Positions 1 through 8,511 of a stretch of DNA of 49,783 nucleotides are shown piece after piece; the stretch's first letter is position 1; the number at the start of each line of letters is the position of its first letter. Under the pieces are notes generated by a model, which worked only from the letters and a program-made list of their open reading frames with translations, ran no database searches and was not told where the DNA came from. The position numbers and the translations under genes were made by a program. This DNA is from Pullichristensenella excrementipullorum (GTDB lineage: Bacteria; Bacillota; Clostridia; Christensenellales; Aristaeellaceae): the NCBI GenBank assembly GCA_018713365.1, contig DVOU01000027.1, positions 1 through 49,783 of the forward strand, given 5' to 3'.

Positions 1-2
1 GC

Positions 3-1205
3 CGGTTGCTGGAGGACGCGTTGGAGATCGCCCAGAAGAACGAGGCTTCCAAGCAGAGCTTCTTCAGCAACATGTCCCACGACATGCGCACGCCGCTCAA
101 CGCCATCATCGGCCTGTCCGATCTCGCGGAGGGGCATGTGGAGGATCCGGAAAAAGTCCGGGAATACCTGAAAAAGATCAACTTCTCCAGCCGCCAGCTC
201 CTTGGCCTTATCAATGATATACTCGATATGTCGCGTATGGAGCAGGGCAAGCTGGTGCTCAACAGCAAGGAGTTCGACCTGAAAAAGTGCATGGAAGAAT
301 GCGTGGAGACTTTCCGCTTCCAGGCTGAGGCCGCGCGCAAGACGCTGGAATTGCATGTGGACGTGCGCGACGCGCTGGTGCTGGGCGACCCCTTCCGCAT
401 CGGACAGGTGATGAACAACCTGCTTTCCAACGCCGTCAAGTTCACGCGCGAAGGCGATTCCATTTGCGTCAATGTTTCGCAGATGGAGGCGACTTCCGGC
501 GAGTTCTGCAAATACCGGCTGATGATCGCAGACACCGGCATCGGCATGTCGGCGGACTATCTGCCGCACCTGTTCGAGCCGTATAGCCGCGAGATGCGCT
601 TTGGCGAGCGTCAGGCGGTAGGCACGGGTCTGGGCATGCCCATCACGCGAAGCATCGTCACGCAGATGAACGGCGAGATCCACGTGGAAAGCGCTCCCGG
701 GAAAGGCACGACCTTTACCATCATACTGCCCTTTGCCATCGTTCATAAAGAACGGCTGCAGGAGAATGATAAGACGGATGGCGGGGAAGAGGGCTTCTCC
801 TTAAACGGCCGCCGCATACTGCTGGCCGAGGACAATGAAGTGAACATGGAGATTACCACCGAGCTTTTGAGCATGAACGGCCTTGAAGTCACGCAGGCGT
901 GGAACGGCGAGGAGGCCGTGGAGCGCTTCCGCGAGGCGGAGCCCTTTGCTTTCGACGCCATCCTCATGGATATGCAGATGCCGGTGATGGACGGCTGCGA
1001 GGCCGCGCGCCGCATCCGCGCCCTGCGGCGGCCGGACGCGCGCAAGGTGCCCATCGTCGCCGTGACAGCCAACGCCTTTGCCGAGGACATCGCCGCCACC
1101 AGCGCCGCGGGCATGGACGCCCACGTCTCCAAACCCATCGACTTTGCCCATCTCGTCAAGGTCCTGCGCGAGTGCATAGGAAGCGGCGCCGCGCAGGAAA
1201 CGTAG
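3..1205 (+). CDS. Hybrid sensor histidine kinase with C-terminal receiver domain (5' truncated)
   Basis: The reading frame is open to the left edge, so the sensor part is missing; a TTG at 6 is only an internal codon. Counting from that TTG, the dimerisation/phosphoacceptor domain has the H-box SNMSHDMRTPLN with His25. It is followed by a HATPase domain with N-box NLLSNAVKF, G1 box DTGIGM and G2 box GTGLGMPI. A receiver domain begins near residue 267 (RRILLAEDNE), with phosphoacceptor Asp322 in LMDMQMPVMDG and the conserved Lys in SKPIDF. By family, phosphate passes from ATP to His to Asp. There is no HPt or DNA-binding output domain, so the downstream partner is unknown. The signal sensed cannot be seen here. 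The next gene starts 34 bp downstream. Confidence 0.93.
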   Translation, partial: RLLEDALEIAQKNEASKQSFFSNMSHDMRTPLNAIIGLSDLAEGHVEDPEKVREYLKKINFSSRQLLGLINDILDMSRMEQGKLVLNSKEFDLKKCMEECVETFRFQAEAARKTLELHVDVRDALVLGDPFRIGQVMNNLLSNAVKFTREGDSICVNVSQMEATSGEFCKYRLMIADTGIGMSADYLPHLFEPYSREMRFGERQAVGTGLGMPITRSIVTQMNGEIHVESAPGKGTTFTIILPFAIVHKERLQENDKTDGGEEGFSLNGRRILLAEDNEVNMEITTELLSMNGLEVTQAWNGEEAVERFREAEPFAFDAILMDMQMPVMDGCEAARRIRALRRPDARKVPIVAVTANAFAEDIAATSAAGMDAHVSKPIDFAHLVKVLRECIGSGAAQET

Positions 1206-1239
1206 CGCACTTCGTCTTACTGGAAAAGGAGGTATCCGT

Positions 1240-1845
1240 ATGCAAAAGCGCGTCATCACCCTCAGCCGCGAATTTGGCAGCGGCGGCCGCACCATCGCCC
1301 ACCGCGTGGCGGAGAAGCTCGGCTACGCCTACTACGATCAGGAGCTGATCCTCAAGGTCGCCAAGGAAAGCGGCCTTGCCGAGCAGATCGTGGAAAAGTA
1401 CGACGAATACGCCACCCACAAAAACAGCCTGCTCTACGCGCTGGCCCTCAGCGCCGGGGCGGGGGCGGGCGGCACGCTCTCCTTCGTCAGCAAGGTGCAG
1501 CAGGCGCAGGCGAAGATCATCACCGACCTTGCCGACAAAGGTTCCTGCGTCATCGTCGGCCGCGGCGGCGACTATGTGCTGCGCGACCGCGAGGACACGC
1601 TCCACGTATTCATCCACGCGGACATGGACTTCCGCGCCCGGCGCGTGGTCGAAGTCTATGGCGACAACGGTCAGAAGCCGGAGCAGCGTCTGCGCGACAA
1701 GGACGAGCGCCGCAAGCTCTACTACCGCTCCTTCACCATGCGCGAATGGGGCGACGTCCACAACTACGACGTGTGCCTTGACAGCGGCCGCCTCGGGCTG
1801 GACGCCTGCGTGGACGCGCTCGTGGCATTGGTCAGGGGCGAATAG
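1240..1845 (+). CDS. Cytidylate kinase-like family protein
   Basis: A 201-residue protein of the cytidylate-kinase-like family (AAA-type P-loop nucleotide kinase fold). The N-terminus ITLSREFGSGGRTIAHRVAE carries the glycine-rich phosphate-binding loop characteristic of this group. The central VIVGRGGDYVLRD and the Arg-rich lid-like stretch DKDERRKLYYRSFT also fit. The family is widespread in Clostridia but is distinct from the essential Cmk, and its substrate is not established. The start is an ATG preceded by a strong AAGGAGGT SD with good spacing. It follows the histidine kinase closely, so co-transcription is likely. The kinase fold is secure; the nucleotide substrate is inference. Confidence 0.85.
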   Translation: MQKRVITLSREFGSGGRTIAHRVAEKLGYAYYDQELILKVAKESGLAEQIVEKYDEYATHKNSLLYALALSAGAGAGGTLSFVSKVQQAQAKIITDLADKGSCVIVGRGGDYVLRDREDTLHVFIHADMDFRARRVVEVYGDNGQKPEQRLRDKDERRKLYYRSFTMREWGDVHNYDVCLDSGRLGLDACVDALVALVRGE

Positions 1846-1923
1846 CCAAGCGACCGGGGCGTCTCCCTGCGCGGGAACGTCCCATATTTCTGCATGCCCC
1901 GGCGCGCCGGGGAGGAGGATACT

Positions 1924-3453
1924 GTGCGCAAGCTGAACATCATATACACATCCGACGTCCACGGCTATCTGATGCCCACCAACTACGCCTCCACAAAGGA
2001 GCTGGATCAGGGCCTTTGCAAGCTGGAGGCCGCCTTCGCGCGCGACGGGGACACGCTCGTCATCGACGGGGGCGACATGCTGCAGGGCTCGCCCTTCGCC
2101 GCGTGGGTCGCCCGCAACGCCCTGCGCCCGCACCCCTGCGCACAGGCGCTCAACGCGGGCGGCTACCAGTATGTCACCCTCGGCAATCACGATTTCAACA
2201 TGGGACTGGACGCGCTGCGCGCCTATCTGGAAGACCTGCACGCCACTTGCCTTTGCTGCAACATCCGCGACCGCGAAGGAGCGCTGCCCATCCGCCCGTG
2301 GGCCGTCCACGTGCTGCAAAATGGCCTGCGCGTGGGCCTTGTCGGCGCCTGCACGCCCTTTGTGCGCCGCTGGGAAAAGCCGGAGACCGTGGCGCTGCTG
2401 GAGATCGAAGAGCCGCGCAAGGCCATATGCCGCGCCCTTTCGCAACTGCCGGAGGTGGACGTCAAGGTACTTATCTACCATGGCGGCTTTGAGCGCGACC
2501 TGCAAACGGGGACGCTGCTCTCAGACAGCGGGGAGAATCAGGCCTGCGCGCTCTGCCGCGAATTTGACTTCGACATCCTCCTCGCCGGACATCAGCACAT
2601 CCCCGTCGAAGGGGCGGACATCTGCGGCACGCATACCGTGCAGCCAGCCAGCAACGGCAAGTGTTTTATCCGCGTGGAGATGGAGACAGGGGAGGGCCGC
2701 CCGCCCCGCGTGTCCTCGCGCCTTGTTCCTCCCGCCGCCGCGCCGCTCAAGAGCGCGATGGAGGCGCTCGCGCCCATCGAGGTGGCGGTGCAGGCGTGGC
2801 TGGACCGGCCCGCGGGGCATCTCGACGTTCCGCTCCCCGCCCAGCCGCCGCTGGAGCGCGCCATCAACGGCTCGCTGCTCGCCAACTTCGTCAATACCGT
2901 GCAGCTCTGGGCCTCCGGCGCGGAAATTTCCGCCTGCTCCCTGCCCAACGAGTTTCGCGGCATGGAGCGCGATGTGACCGTGCGCGACGTGGTCTCCACC
3001 TACGTCTACGCCAACACGCTGAAGGTGCTGCGCATCACCGGCCGCGCCCTGCGCGCCTGCATGGAGCGCACCGCCGCCTACTTCGACGTATCCGATGGGC
3101 GCGTCCGCGTCAGCGACGCCTTTCTGCGCCCCAAGGTGGAACACTACAACTACGACTTCTTCTCCGGCGTGGAGTACACCATCGACCTGCGCCGCCCCGT
3201 GGGCGAGCGCGTGACCGCGCTGCGCCGCGATGGCCGCGAAGTCGGCGATGACGAGGAATTTAGCCTGTGCGTCAACAGCTACCGCGCCTCCGGCACCGGC
3301 GGCTACGACATGCTGCCCGCCTTGCCCGTCGAACGCGACATACAGCGGGACGTCTCCGAACTCATCATCCGCTATATCGAGGAAAAGAAGGAGATCGCCG
3401 TGGACCGCCGCGCATGGCTGCGCGTCATCCTCCCGGAGCAGACCAAGTCGTGA
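1924..3453 (+). CDS. 5'-nucleotidase / UDP-sugar hydrolase family metallophosphoesterase
   Basis: A 509-residue protein with the two-domain architecture of bacterial 5'-nucleotidases. The N-terminal calcineurin-like phosphoesterase shows the metal ligands in order: TSDVHGY (Asp11, His13), GGDMLQGSP, GNHDFN (Asn88, His89) and GHQH (His223, His225). The C-terminal substrate-specificity domain (about 300-500) has ANFVNTVQLW and the late ASGTGGYDML. It probably removes phosphate from nucleotides. There is no signal peptide, so it looks cytoplasmic, unlike the secreted UshA type. The GTG at 1924 is chosen because GGAGGAG at 1911-1917 sits at proper spacing; upstream in-frame codons lack an SD. A hairpin terminator follows. 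Confidence 0.9.
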   Translation: MRKLNIIYTSDVHGYLMPTNYASTKELDQGLCKLEAAFARDGDTLVIDGGDMLQGSPFAAWVARNALRPHPCAQALNAGGYQYVTLGNHDFNMGLDALRAYLEDLHATCLCCNIRDREGALPIRPWAVHVLQNGLRVGLVGACTPFVRRWEKPETVALLEIEEPRKAICRALSQLPEVDVKVLIYHGGFERDLQTGTLLSDSGENQACALCREFDFDILLAGHQHIPVEGADICGTHTVQPASNGKCFIRVEMETGEGRPPRVSSRLVPPAAAPLKSAMEALAPIEVAVQAWLDRPAGHLDVPLPAQPPLERAINGSLLANFVNTVQLWASGAEISACSLPNEFRGMERDVTVRDVVSTYVYANTLKVLRITGRALRACMERTAAYFDVSDGRVRVSDAFLRPKVEHYNYDFFSGVEYTIDLRRPVGERVTALRRDGREVGDDEEFSLCVNSYRASGTGGYDMLPALPVERDIQRDVSELIIRYIEEKKEIAVDRRAWLRVILPEQTKS

Positions 3454-3495
3454 AAGCGTCGCTGGCCCTCTGCACAAACTAGGCGTAAAACCGCG

Positions 3496-3533
3496 AAAAT
3501 CACCCTGATGACAGACGCTCAGGGCGATTTTTG
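3496..3533 (+). terminator. Rho-independent terminator after the 5'-nucleotidase gene
   Basis: A 13-bp stem (3496-3508 with 3519-3531, one G-T wobble) and a 10-nt loop end in a run of T. It lies 43 bp after the stop codon and ends the histidine kinase/kinase/nucleotidase transcript. Confidence 0.75.
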
Positions 3534-3618
3534 CTGCACGGCCCCGCGCGCCCATCCCCGTCCGCCCGCGCGTCTTGCACGCACACACACTTTCTGTGAC
3601 GATTTTTCCGCCAATGTG

Positions 3619-3647
3619 TTGACTTTTCCGCCCGTTTCTGCTAATAT
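3619..3647 (+). promoter_or_regulatory. Sigma-A promoter of the sugar ABC operon
   Basis: TTGACT (3619-3624), a 17-bp spacer and TAATAT (3642-3647), close to the vegetative consensus. It predicts a start near 3654 and a leader of about 130 nt before the binding-protein gene. Confidence 0.75.
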
Positions 3648-3783
3648 TTTGTTGTACCCAATTCCGTAACATTTCCTGCCCAAAGCATGATCGTTATATT
3701 TCCGCGCCGGACCGACCTGAAACGGAGCCTCATCCGCAAAAGCTGCGGGTGAAAATAAAAAAATCTTTATGGAGGGTCACATC

Positions 3784-4776
3784 ATGAAGAAAGTCCTTAC
3801 TCTGGTGCTTGCGGTCCTGCTGGTGTTCTCCGGCGTCGCGGCCTTTGCCGAGGGCTGGGAGATCGTCGTCGTCCCCAAGGACGCCTCGAACCCCTGGTTC
3901 GTGCGCATGGAGGTCGGCGTCAATGAGTATGCCGAGGCGCATCCCGAAAACACGATCTATCAGAGAGGCACCCCCGAGATCGACGCCACCCTGCAGGCCC
4001 AGCTGGTGCAGGACCTGATCGCGCAGGGCGTGGACGCCATCTGCGTGGTGCCGGTCGATCCCGAGTCCCTGGAGCCGGTGCTTGAGCAGGCCCGCGCTGC
4101 CGGCATCGTGGTCATCGCCCACGAGGGCGCGTCCCTGGTCAATGTTGATTACGACATCGAGGCGTTCAACAACGCCGCTTACGGCGCCTTCATCATGGAG
4201 AACCTCGCGCAGGCCATGGGCGGCGAGGGCGTCTACACCACGATGGTCGCGCACGTGACCAACGCCTCCCACAATGAGTGGGCGGACGGCGGCGTCGCCT
4301 ACGCTCAGGAGAACTACCCCAACATGACGCTGCTGGAGGCCGAGCCGCGCGTTGAGTCCGAGGACAATGGCGACGTGGCCTACAACGTTGCCAAGGAGCT
4401 GTTCAACAAGTATCCGGAGCTCAAGGGCATCATGGGCACCTCTTCCTTCGACGCTCCCGGCGTCGCCCGCGCCATTGAAGAGCTGGGCCTGACCGGCAAG
4501 GTGTTCACCTCCGGCACCGGCATGCCCGCCGACAACGCCGAGCTGCTCAAGAGCGGCGCCGTGCAGTCCCTGACCCTGTGGGATCCCGCTCTGGCTGGTC
4601 AGGCGATGATCGCCCTGGCGGAGAAGCTGCTCGCCGGCGAAGAGATCACCACCCCGCTGGATCTGGGCGTGGAAGGCTACACCGCGCTCCAGTTCCGCGA
4701 GGGCAGCGAGACCGTACTCGAGGGCGAGGGCTGGATGGTCATCACCGCCGAGAACGTCGACAGCCTCGGCTTCTAA
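3784..4776 (+). CDS. Sugar/AI-2-type ABC transporter substrate-binding protein
   Basis: A 330-residue periplasmic-binding-protein type 1 fold (Peripla_BP_4 group, as in ribose, rhamnose and autoinducer-2 binding proteins). Residues 1-21 are a signal peptide (MKK, hydrophobic core, AFA-EG cleavage site). The mature part starts with a beta-strand and PKDASNPWF, and has DAICVVPVDPESL, a hinge near MGTSSFDAPG and the late WDPALAGQAM. The start is ATG 3784 because GGAGGG at 3771 is spaced 7-8 nt; the in-frame ATG at 3769 overlaps that SD. No lipobox cysteine is present, which is odd for a Firmicute importer. It is first in the operon with the ATPase and two permeases, so it delivers substrate to them. 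The ligand cannot be read from sequence; AI-2/rhamnose-like is a family-level guess. Confidence 0.87.
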   Translation: MKKVLTLVLAVLLVFSGVAAFAEGWEIVVVPKDASNPWFVRMEVGVNEYAEAHPENTIYQRGTPEIDATLQAQLVQDLIAQGVDAICVVPVDPESLEPVLEQARAAGIVVIAHEGASLVNVDYDIEAFNNAAYGAFIMENLAQAMGGEGVYTTMVAHVTNASHNEWADGGVAYAQENYPNMTLLEAEPRVESEDNGDVAYNVAKELFNKYPELKGIMGTSSFDAPGVARAIEELGLTGKVFTSGTGMPADNAELLKSGAVQSLTLWDPALAGQAMIALAEKLLAGEEITTPLDLGVEGYTALQFREGSETVLEGEGWMVITAENVDSLGF

Positions 4777-4872
4777 ACAGCTCAACGCTTCAAACCCCAT
4801 CGTTCCCATCCCTGCCGGTTCCATGGAGCCGGCAGGGCTTCCAAATGGGAGAGAAACGGAGGTGTACGTCTC

Positions 4873-6357
4873 ATGGCCCAGCCCCTGTTGCGCGCTGTGG
4901 ACATCTGCAAATCCTTTTCCGGCGTACAGGCGCTCAAACACGTCTCTCTGGAGATTCAGCCCGGCGAGATCCACTGCCTGGCCGGTGAGAACGGCTGCGG
5001 CAAATCCACGCTGATCAAGGTCATTTCCGGCGTCTATCAGCAGGATTCCGGCTATATCGAGTTTGCCGGCAAGCGCTTTGGCAAGATAACGCCGCGCGAC
5101 GCCATCGCCAGCGGCATTCAGGTCATCTATCAGGATTTTTCCATCTTCCCCAATCTCACGGTCATGGAAAACCTCGCCTTCAACACAGAGCTTGCCGACG
5201 GCCACAAGTTCGTCAACCGCAAGCGCATGCGCAAGATCGCCGAGGAGGCCATCGCGAAGATTAACTTCGATGTGGAGCTGGACCGTCTGGTCGGCACGCT
5301 CTCCGTCGCCGAAAAGCAGATGGTCGCCATCAGCCGCGCGCTGATGTTCAACGCGCGCCTGATCATCATGGACGAGCCGACAACGGCCCTGACCCGCAAG
5401 GAAGTGCAGGCGCTTTTCAAGATCATCCTGCATTTGAAGGAGCAGGGCATCGCCATACTTTTCGTCAGCCACAAGCTCAACGAGGTCTTTGAGATCTCCG
5501 AGCGCTTCACCATCTTCCGTAGCGGCGAACTGGTCGTCACCGGAAACACCAAGGATCTGGATGACCGCAAGTTCTCCTACTATATGACCGGCCGCGAATT
5601 CGAGGACAAGCTCTTTACGCCGCAGAACCTCTCCGATGAGCCAGTGCTGGAGGCAAAGGGCCTCGGCCTGACGGGCTTTTTCGAGGATGTTTCCTTTGAA
5701 CTGCGCAAGGGCGAGATCCTTGGCATCACCGGGCTTTTGGACTCCGGGCGCACGGAGCTGGCGCTTTCTCTGTTCGGCATCCGCCCCGCGGACAAGGGTG
5801 CGCTGCTCAAGGACGGCGCCGAGGTCCACTTGAAAAGCCCGCAGGACGCCATCCGGGCGCGCATTGGCTTTGTGCCGGAAGACCGCCTCAGCGAGGGCCT
5901 GTTTTTGCCGCGCTCCATCGCCGACAACGTGGTCATCTCCGAGATCGACCGCCTTGCCAGCGGCGTGGGCGTGCTGAATCGCGGCAAGCGCAGCGCGGAG
6001 ATTGACCGCTGGGTCAAGGGGCTGGCCATCGCCACCCCGGACCCCAACAACGCCTGCTCAACGCTCTCGGGCGGCAACCAGCAGCGCATCGTGCTGGCCA
6101 AGTGGCTGGCCTGCAACCCCGACGTGCTGGTACTCAACGGGCCGACCGTGGGCGTGGACATCGGCTCCAAGCACGACATCCACGCCATCCTCCAGCGTCT
6201 GGCGAACGAGGGCATGGCCATCATCATCATCTCCGACGACCTGCCCGAGGTGCTGGAAAACTGCTCCCGCCTGCTGGTACTCAAAGCGGGCCGCGTGGTC
6301 AAGGAGCTGCTGCCTGCCGATACCAACGAGCAGGAAGTACTCTCCTACATGCTCTAA
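4873..6357 (+). CDS. Sugar ABC transporter ATP-binding protein (two fused ATPase domains)
   Basis: A 494-residue protein with tandem ATPase domains, as in RbsA, MglA and LsrA. The first domain is canonical: Walker A GENGCGKST (38-46), signature LSVAEKQ, Walker B with Asp167-Glu168 (MDEPTTAL), and a His switch in SHKLNEV. The second has the degenerate P-loop GLLDSGRTEL typical of this family and a good LSGGNQQ signature (398-404). Its Walker B reads VLVLNGPTVGVD (418-429), so both the Asp and the catalytic Glu are replaced. Only the first site is therefore likely to hydrolyse ATP well. The start ATG has a GGAGGTG SD. It powers import through the two permeases encoded next. Confidence 0.93.
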   Translation: MAQPLLRAVDICKSFSGVQALKHVSLEIQPGEIHCLAGENGCGKSTLIKVISGVYQQDSGYIEFAGKRFGKITPRDAIASGIQVIYQDFSIFPNLTVMENLAFNTELADGHKFVNRKRMRKIAEEAIAKINFDVELDRLVGTLSVAEKQMVAISRALMFNARLIIMDEPTTALTRKEVQALFKIILHLKEQGIAILFVSHKLNEVFEISERFTIFRSGELVVTGNTKDLDDRKFSYYMTGREFEDKLFTPQNLSDEPVLEAKGLGLTGFFEDVSFELRKGEILGITGLLDSGRTELALSLFGIRPADKGALLKDGAEVHLKSPQDAIRARIGFVPEDRLSEGLFLPRSIADNVVISEIDRLASGVGVLNRGKRSAEIDRWVKGLAIATPDPNNACSTLSGGNQQRIVLAKWLACNPDVLVLNGPTVGVDIGSKHDIHAILQRLANEGMAIIIISDDLPEVLENCSRLLVLKAGRVVKELLPADTNEQEVLSYML

Positions 6358-6369
6358 GGAGGGGTGGAT

Positions 6370-7395
6370 ATGCAGAGATATTTGAAAAAACTCTCGCGCC
6401 GCAGCGAGCCGTACATCTTTCTGGTGCTGCTCGTTCTGTGCGTGCTGATCGAGATCCGCTCCGGGCAGTTCTTCACGCCCAACAACATCGTCGATAAGCT
6501 CTCGGCGCTGGTCGTGCCCGGCATCTTCGCCGTGGGCGCGTTCATGGTCATCGTCTCCGGCGGCATCGACGTGTCCTTCCCGGCGCTGGCCTCTCTGAGC
6601 GCCTTTGCCACCACCAAGCTGCTGCTCGACGCCGGCTACACGGGCGGCATCTGGCTGCCCATCCTCCTTTCGCTGCTCTTCGGCGCCATCCTCGGCGCGT
6701 TCAACGGCGTGTTCATCGGCTACTTCGGCCTGCCGGCGATGATCGTCACCCTCGGCTCTTCCAGCGTCTTCAAGGGCTTTATGCAGGGTACGCTGGAATC
6801 CCGTCAGCTGGCCGTCATCCCCGAGGGCATGGCCAACTTCGGCCGCTCGGCGCTGTTCGTGGCCACCAACCCGGAATCCGGCCTCACTTCGCGCATGCCC
6901 ACCGCGTTCATCGTCTTCGTGGTGGTGTTGGCGGCGGCGTGGTTCATCCTCAACCGCACCATGTTCGGCCGCGGCATCTACGCCATCGGCGGCAACGATG
7001 TCAGCGCCCACCGCGCCGGCTTCGGCGTGCGCAAGACCAAGTTCTTGATGTACGTGTTCGTGGGCATGATCGCCAGCCTCGCGGGCCTGATGCGCACCTG
7101 CATGATGACGCAGATGCACCCGACCAACATGCTCGGCATGGAGATGAACATCATCGCCGGCGTGGTGCTGGGCGGCACGGCCATCACCGGCGGCGCGGGC
7201 ACGCTCACCGGCTGCATGCTGGGCACGCTGCTCATCGTCGTGGTGGAAAACTCGATGATCCTGCTCGGCATCCCCACCGTGTGGAAGGATGTGTTCGTCG
7301 GCGCCCTCATCATCATCGGCACCGGCGTCAGCGCCGTGCAGGTGGCGCGGGCCAACCGCGTCGTCGCCAGAAAGACCGCAAAGGAGGTGGGCTGA
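6370..7395 (+). CDS. Sugar ABC transporter permease (first)
   Basis: A 341-residue polytopic membrane protein of the BPD_transp_2 (RbsC/LsrC/AraH) family. It starts with a short basic N-terminus and a hydrophobic helix, then repeated hydrophobic segments. Family motifs include FMVIVSGGIDVSFPA near residues 58-73, GAFNGVFIGYFGLP and GGTAITGGAGTLTG near the end. ATG 6370 is chosen over the in-frame GTG at 6364 because AAGGAGG (6356-6362) is 7 nt away and also overlaps the stop codon of the ATPase gene. It pairs with the next permease as a heterodimeric channel. Confidence 0.92.
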   Translation: MQRYLKKLSRRSEPYIFLVLLVLCVLIEIRSGQFFTPNNIVDKLSALVVPGIFAVGAFMVIVSGGIDVSFPALASLSAFATTKLLLDAGYTGGIWLPILLSLLFGAILGAFNGVFIGYFGLPAMIVTLGSSSVFKGFMQGTLESRQLAVIPEGMANFGRSALFVATNPESGLTSRMPTAFIVFVVVLAAAWFILNRTMFGRGIYAIGGNDVSAHRAGFGVRKTKFLMYVFVGMIASLAGLMRTCMMTQMHPTNMLGMEMNIIAGVVLGGTAITGGAGTLTGCMLGTLLIVVVENSMILLGIPTVWKDVFVGALIIIGTGVSAVQVARANRVVARKTAKEVG

Positions 7396-8411
7396 TGGGC
7401 ATCGGCGCCAAACTGAGCGCGGCCTATCGCCGCGACCGCCACATCGCCCGGCTGATCCTGATGATGGTCGTCTGGGCCGTGTTCATGGCGATCACGCGCT
7501 TTGACAAGTTCTACACGCTCATCAACTTCCAGACCATGGCCTCCCAGTTCCCGGAGTTCGGCCTCATGTCTCTGGGCATCATGGTGTGCATGATCACCGG
7601 CGGCATCGACCTGTCCACCGTGGGCGTGGCCAACCTCGTCTCCATTTGCACGGCGACGCTGATGAAGGCCGTAGCCACCGAGGAAAATGAGATCGCCGTG
7701 TACGTCATCCCGCTGTGCTTTGTCATCGCCATCCTCATGGGCGCGGCGGCCGGCGCCTTCAACGGCTTCCTCGTCTCCAGGGTGCGCATACCGCCGATCC
7801 TTGCCACGCTTGGCACGTCGGAACTGTTTACCGGTATCGGCATCGTCATCACCGACGGCAAGGCCGTCAGCAAATTGCCGCGCATGTACTCCAGCGCCAT
7901 CAACTCGAAGATCTTCGGCCTCATCCCCACGCAGCTGGTCTTCTTCGCGGTCATGGCCCTCGTCATCTGGTTTTTGCTGATGCGCACCACCTATGGCACC
8001 AAGATCTACATGATCGGCACTTCTTCCAAGGCCGCCGTGTTCTCCGGCATCCGCACGAACCTCCTGCTGGTAAAGACTTACATGATCTCCGGCATCTGCG
8101 CGGCGCTGGGCGGCATGGTGATGCTGGCCAACTACAATTCCGCGCGCGCCGACTACGGCACGGTCTACACCCTCCAGTGCGTGCTGATCGTCGTTCTGGG
8201 CGGCGTCAACCCCAACGGCGGCAGCGGCAAGGTCTCCGGCGTGGTGCTGGCCATCTGCCTGCTTCAAATGTTGCAGACCGGCATCAACCGCTTCCCGCAG
8301 ATCTCCAGCTACTACATCTCGCTGATCTGGGGCGGCGTGCTGATCCTCGTCATGGTCCTCAACTACTTCACCGAACACAACATCCACCTCATCAAGTCCA
8401 GGCGCTCGTAA
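7395..8411 (+). CDS. Sugar ABC transporter permease (second)
   Basis: A 338-residue membrane protein of the same permease family as its upstream neighbour. It has MVCMITGGIDLSTVGVANL, AFNGFLVSRVRIPPILATLG and the C-terminal LGGVNPNGGSGKVSG. The ATG shares one base with the TGA of the first permease (7393-7395), and AAGGAGG at 7381-7387 gives 7-nt spacing; translational coupling is likely. A cytoplasmic N-terminus rich in Arg precedes the first membrane helix. It is the last gene of the importer operon, followed by a strong terminator. Confidence 0.92.
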   Translation: MGIGAKLSAAYRRDRHIARLILMMVVWAVFMAITRFDKFYTLINFQTMASQFPEFGLMSLGIMVCMITGGIDLSTVGVANLVSICTATLMKAVATEENEIAVYVIPLCFVIAILMGAAAGAFNGFLVSRVRIPPILATLGTSELFTGIGIVITDGKAVSKLPRMYSSAINSKIFGLIPTQLVFFAVMALVIWFLLMRTTYGTKIYMIGTSSKAAVFSGIRTNLLLVKTYMISGICAALGGMVMLANYNSARADYGTVYTLQCVLIVVLGGVNPNGGSGKVSGVVLAICLLQMLQTGINRFPQISSYYISLIWGGVLILVMVLNYFTEHNIHLIKSRRS

Positions 8412-8425
8412 GTGCGGGCGCAGGG

Positions 8426-8466
8426 GGGGCGGAGAGCGCGCGCTTTCCGCCCCGCTCTTTTCTTTT
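8426..8466 (+). terminator. Terminator of the sugar ABC operon
   Basis: A GC-rich 12-bp stem (8426-8437 with 8442-8453, one wobble) with a 4-nt loop, followed by the T-rich stretch GCTCTTTTCTTTT. It lies 14 bp after the second permease. Confidence 0.75.
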
Positions 8467-8511
8467 GGCAAAGATCGGAGTATAATGAGATAAGAGGGGA
8501 GGGAGCGTGCG

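Larger units (their letters stand above)
3454..3783 (+). other. 330-bp intergenic region with terminator and promoter
   Basis: This gap holds the terminator at 3496-3533 and the promoter at 3619-3647. The roughly 125-nt leader before the ABC operon contains one small hairpin (CCGCA/TGCGG near 3734-3748). I see no riboswitch, small gene or repeat in the remainder. Confidence 0.6.

Noticed and set aside
3730..5829. Long minus-strand open frame opposite the sugar ABC genes, and similar long antisense frames elsewhere
   Set aside because: They mirror GC-rich codon bias of real genes, have no SD or known motifs, and the opposite strand encodes clear families.
8481..8486. Perfect TATAAT before the acetyltransferase gene as a promoter
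   Set aside because: No acceptable -35 at 16-18 bp and no TGn extension, so it is left unannotated as a promoter.
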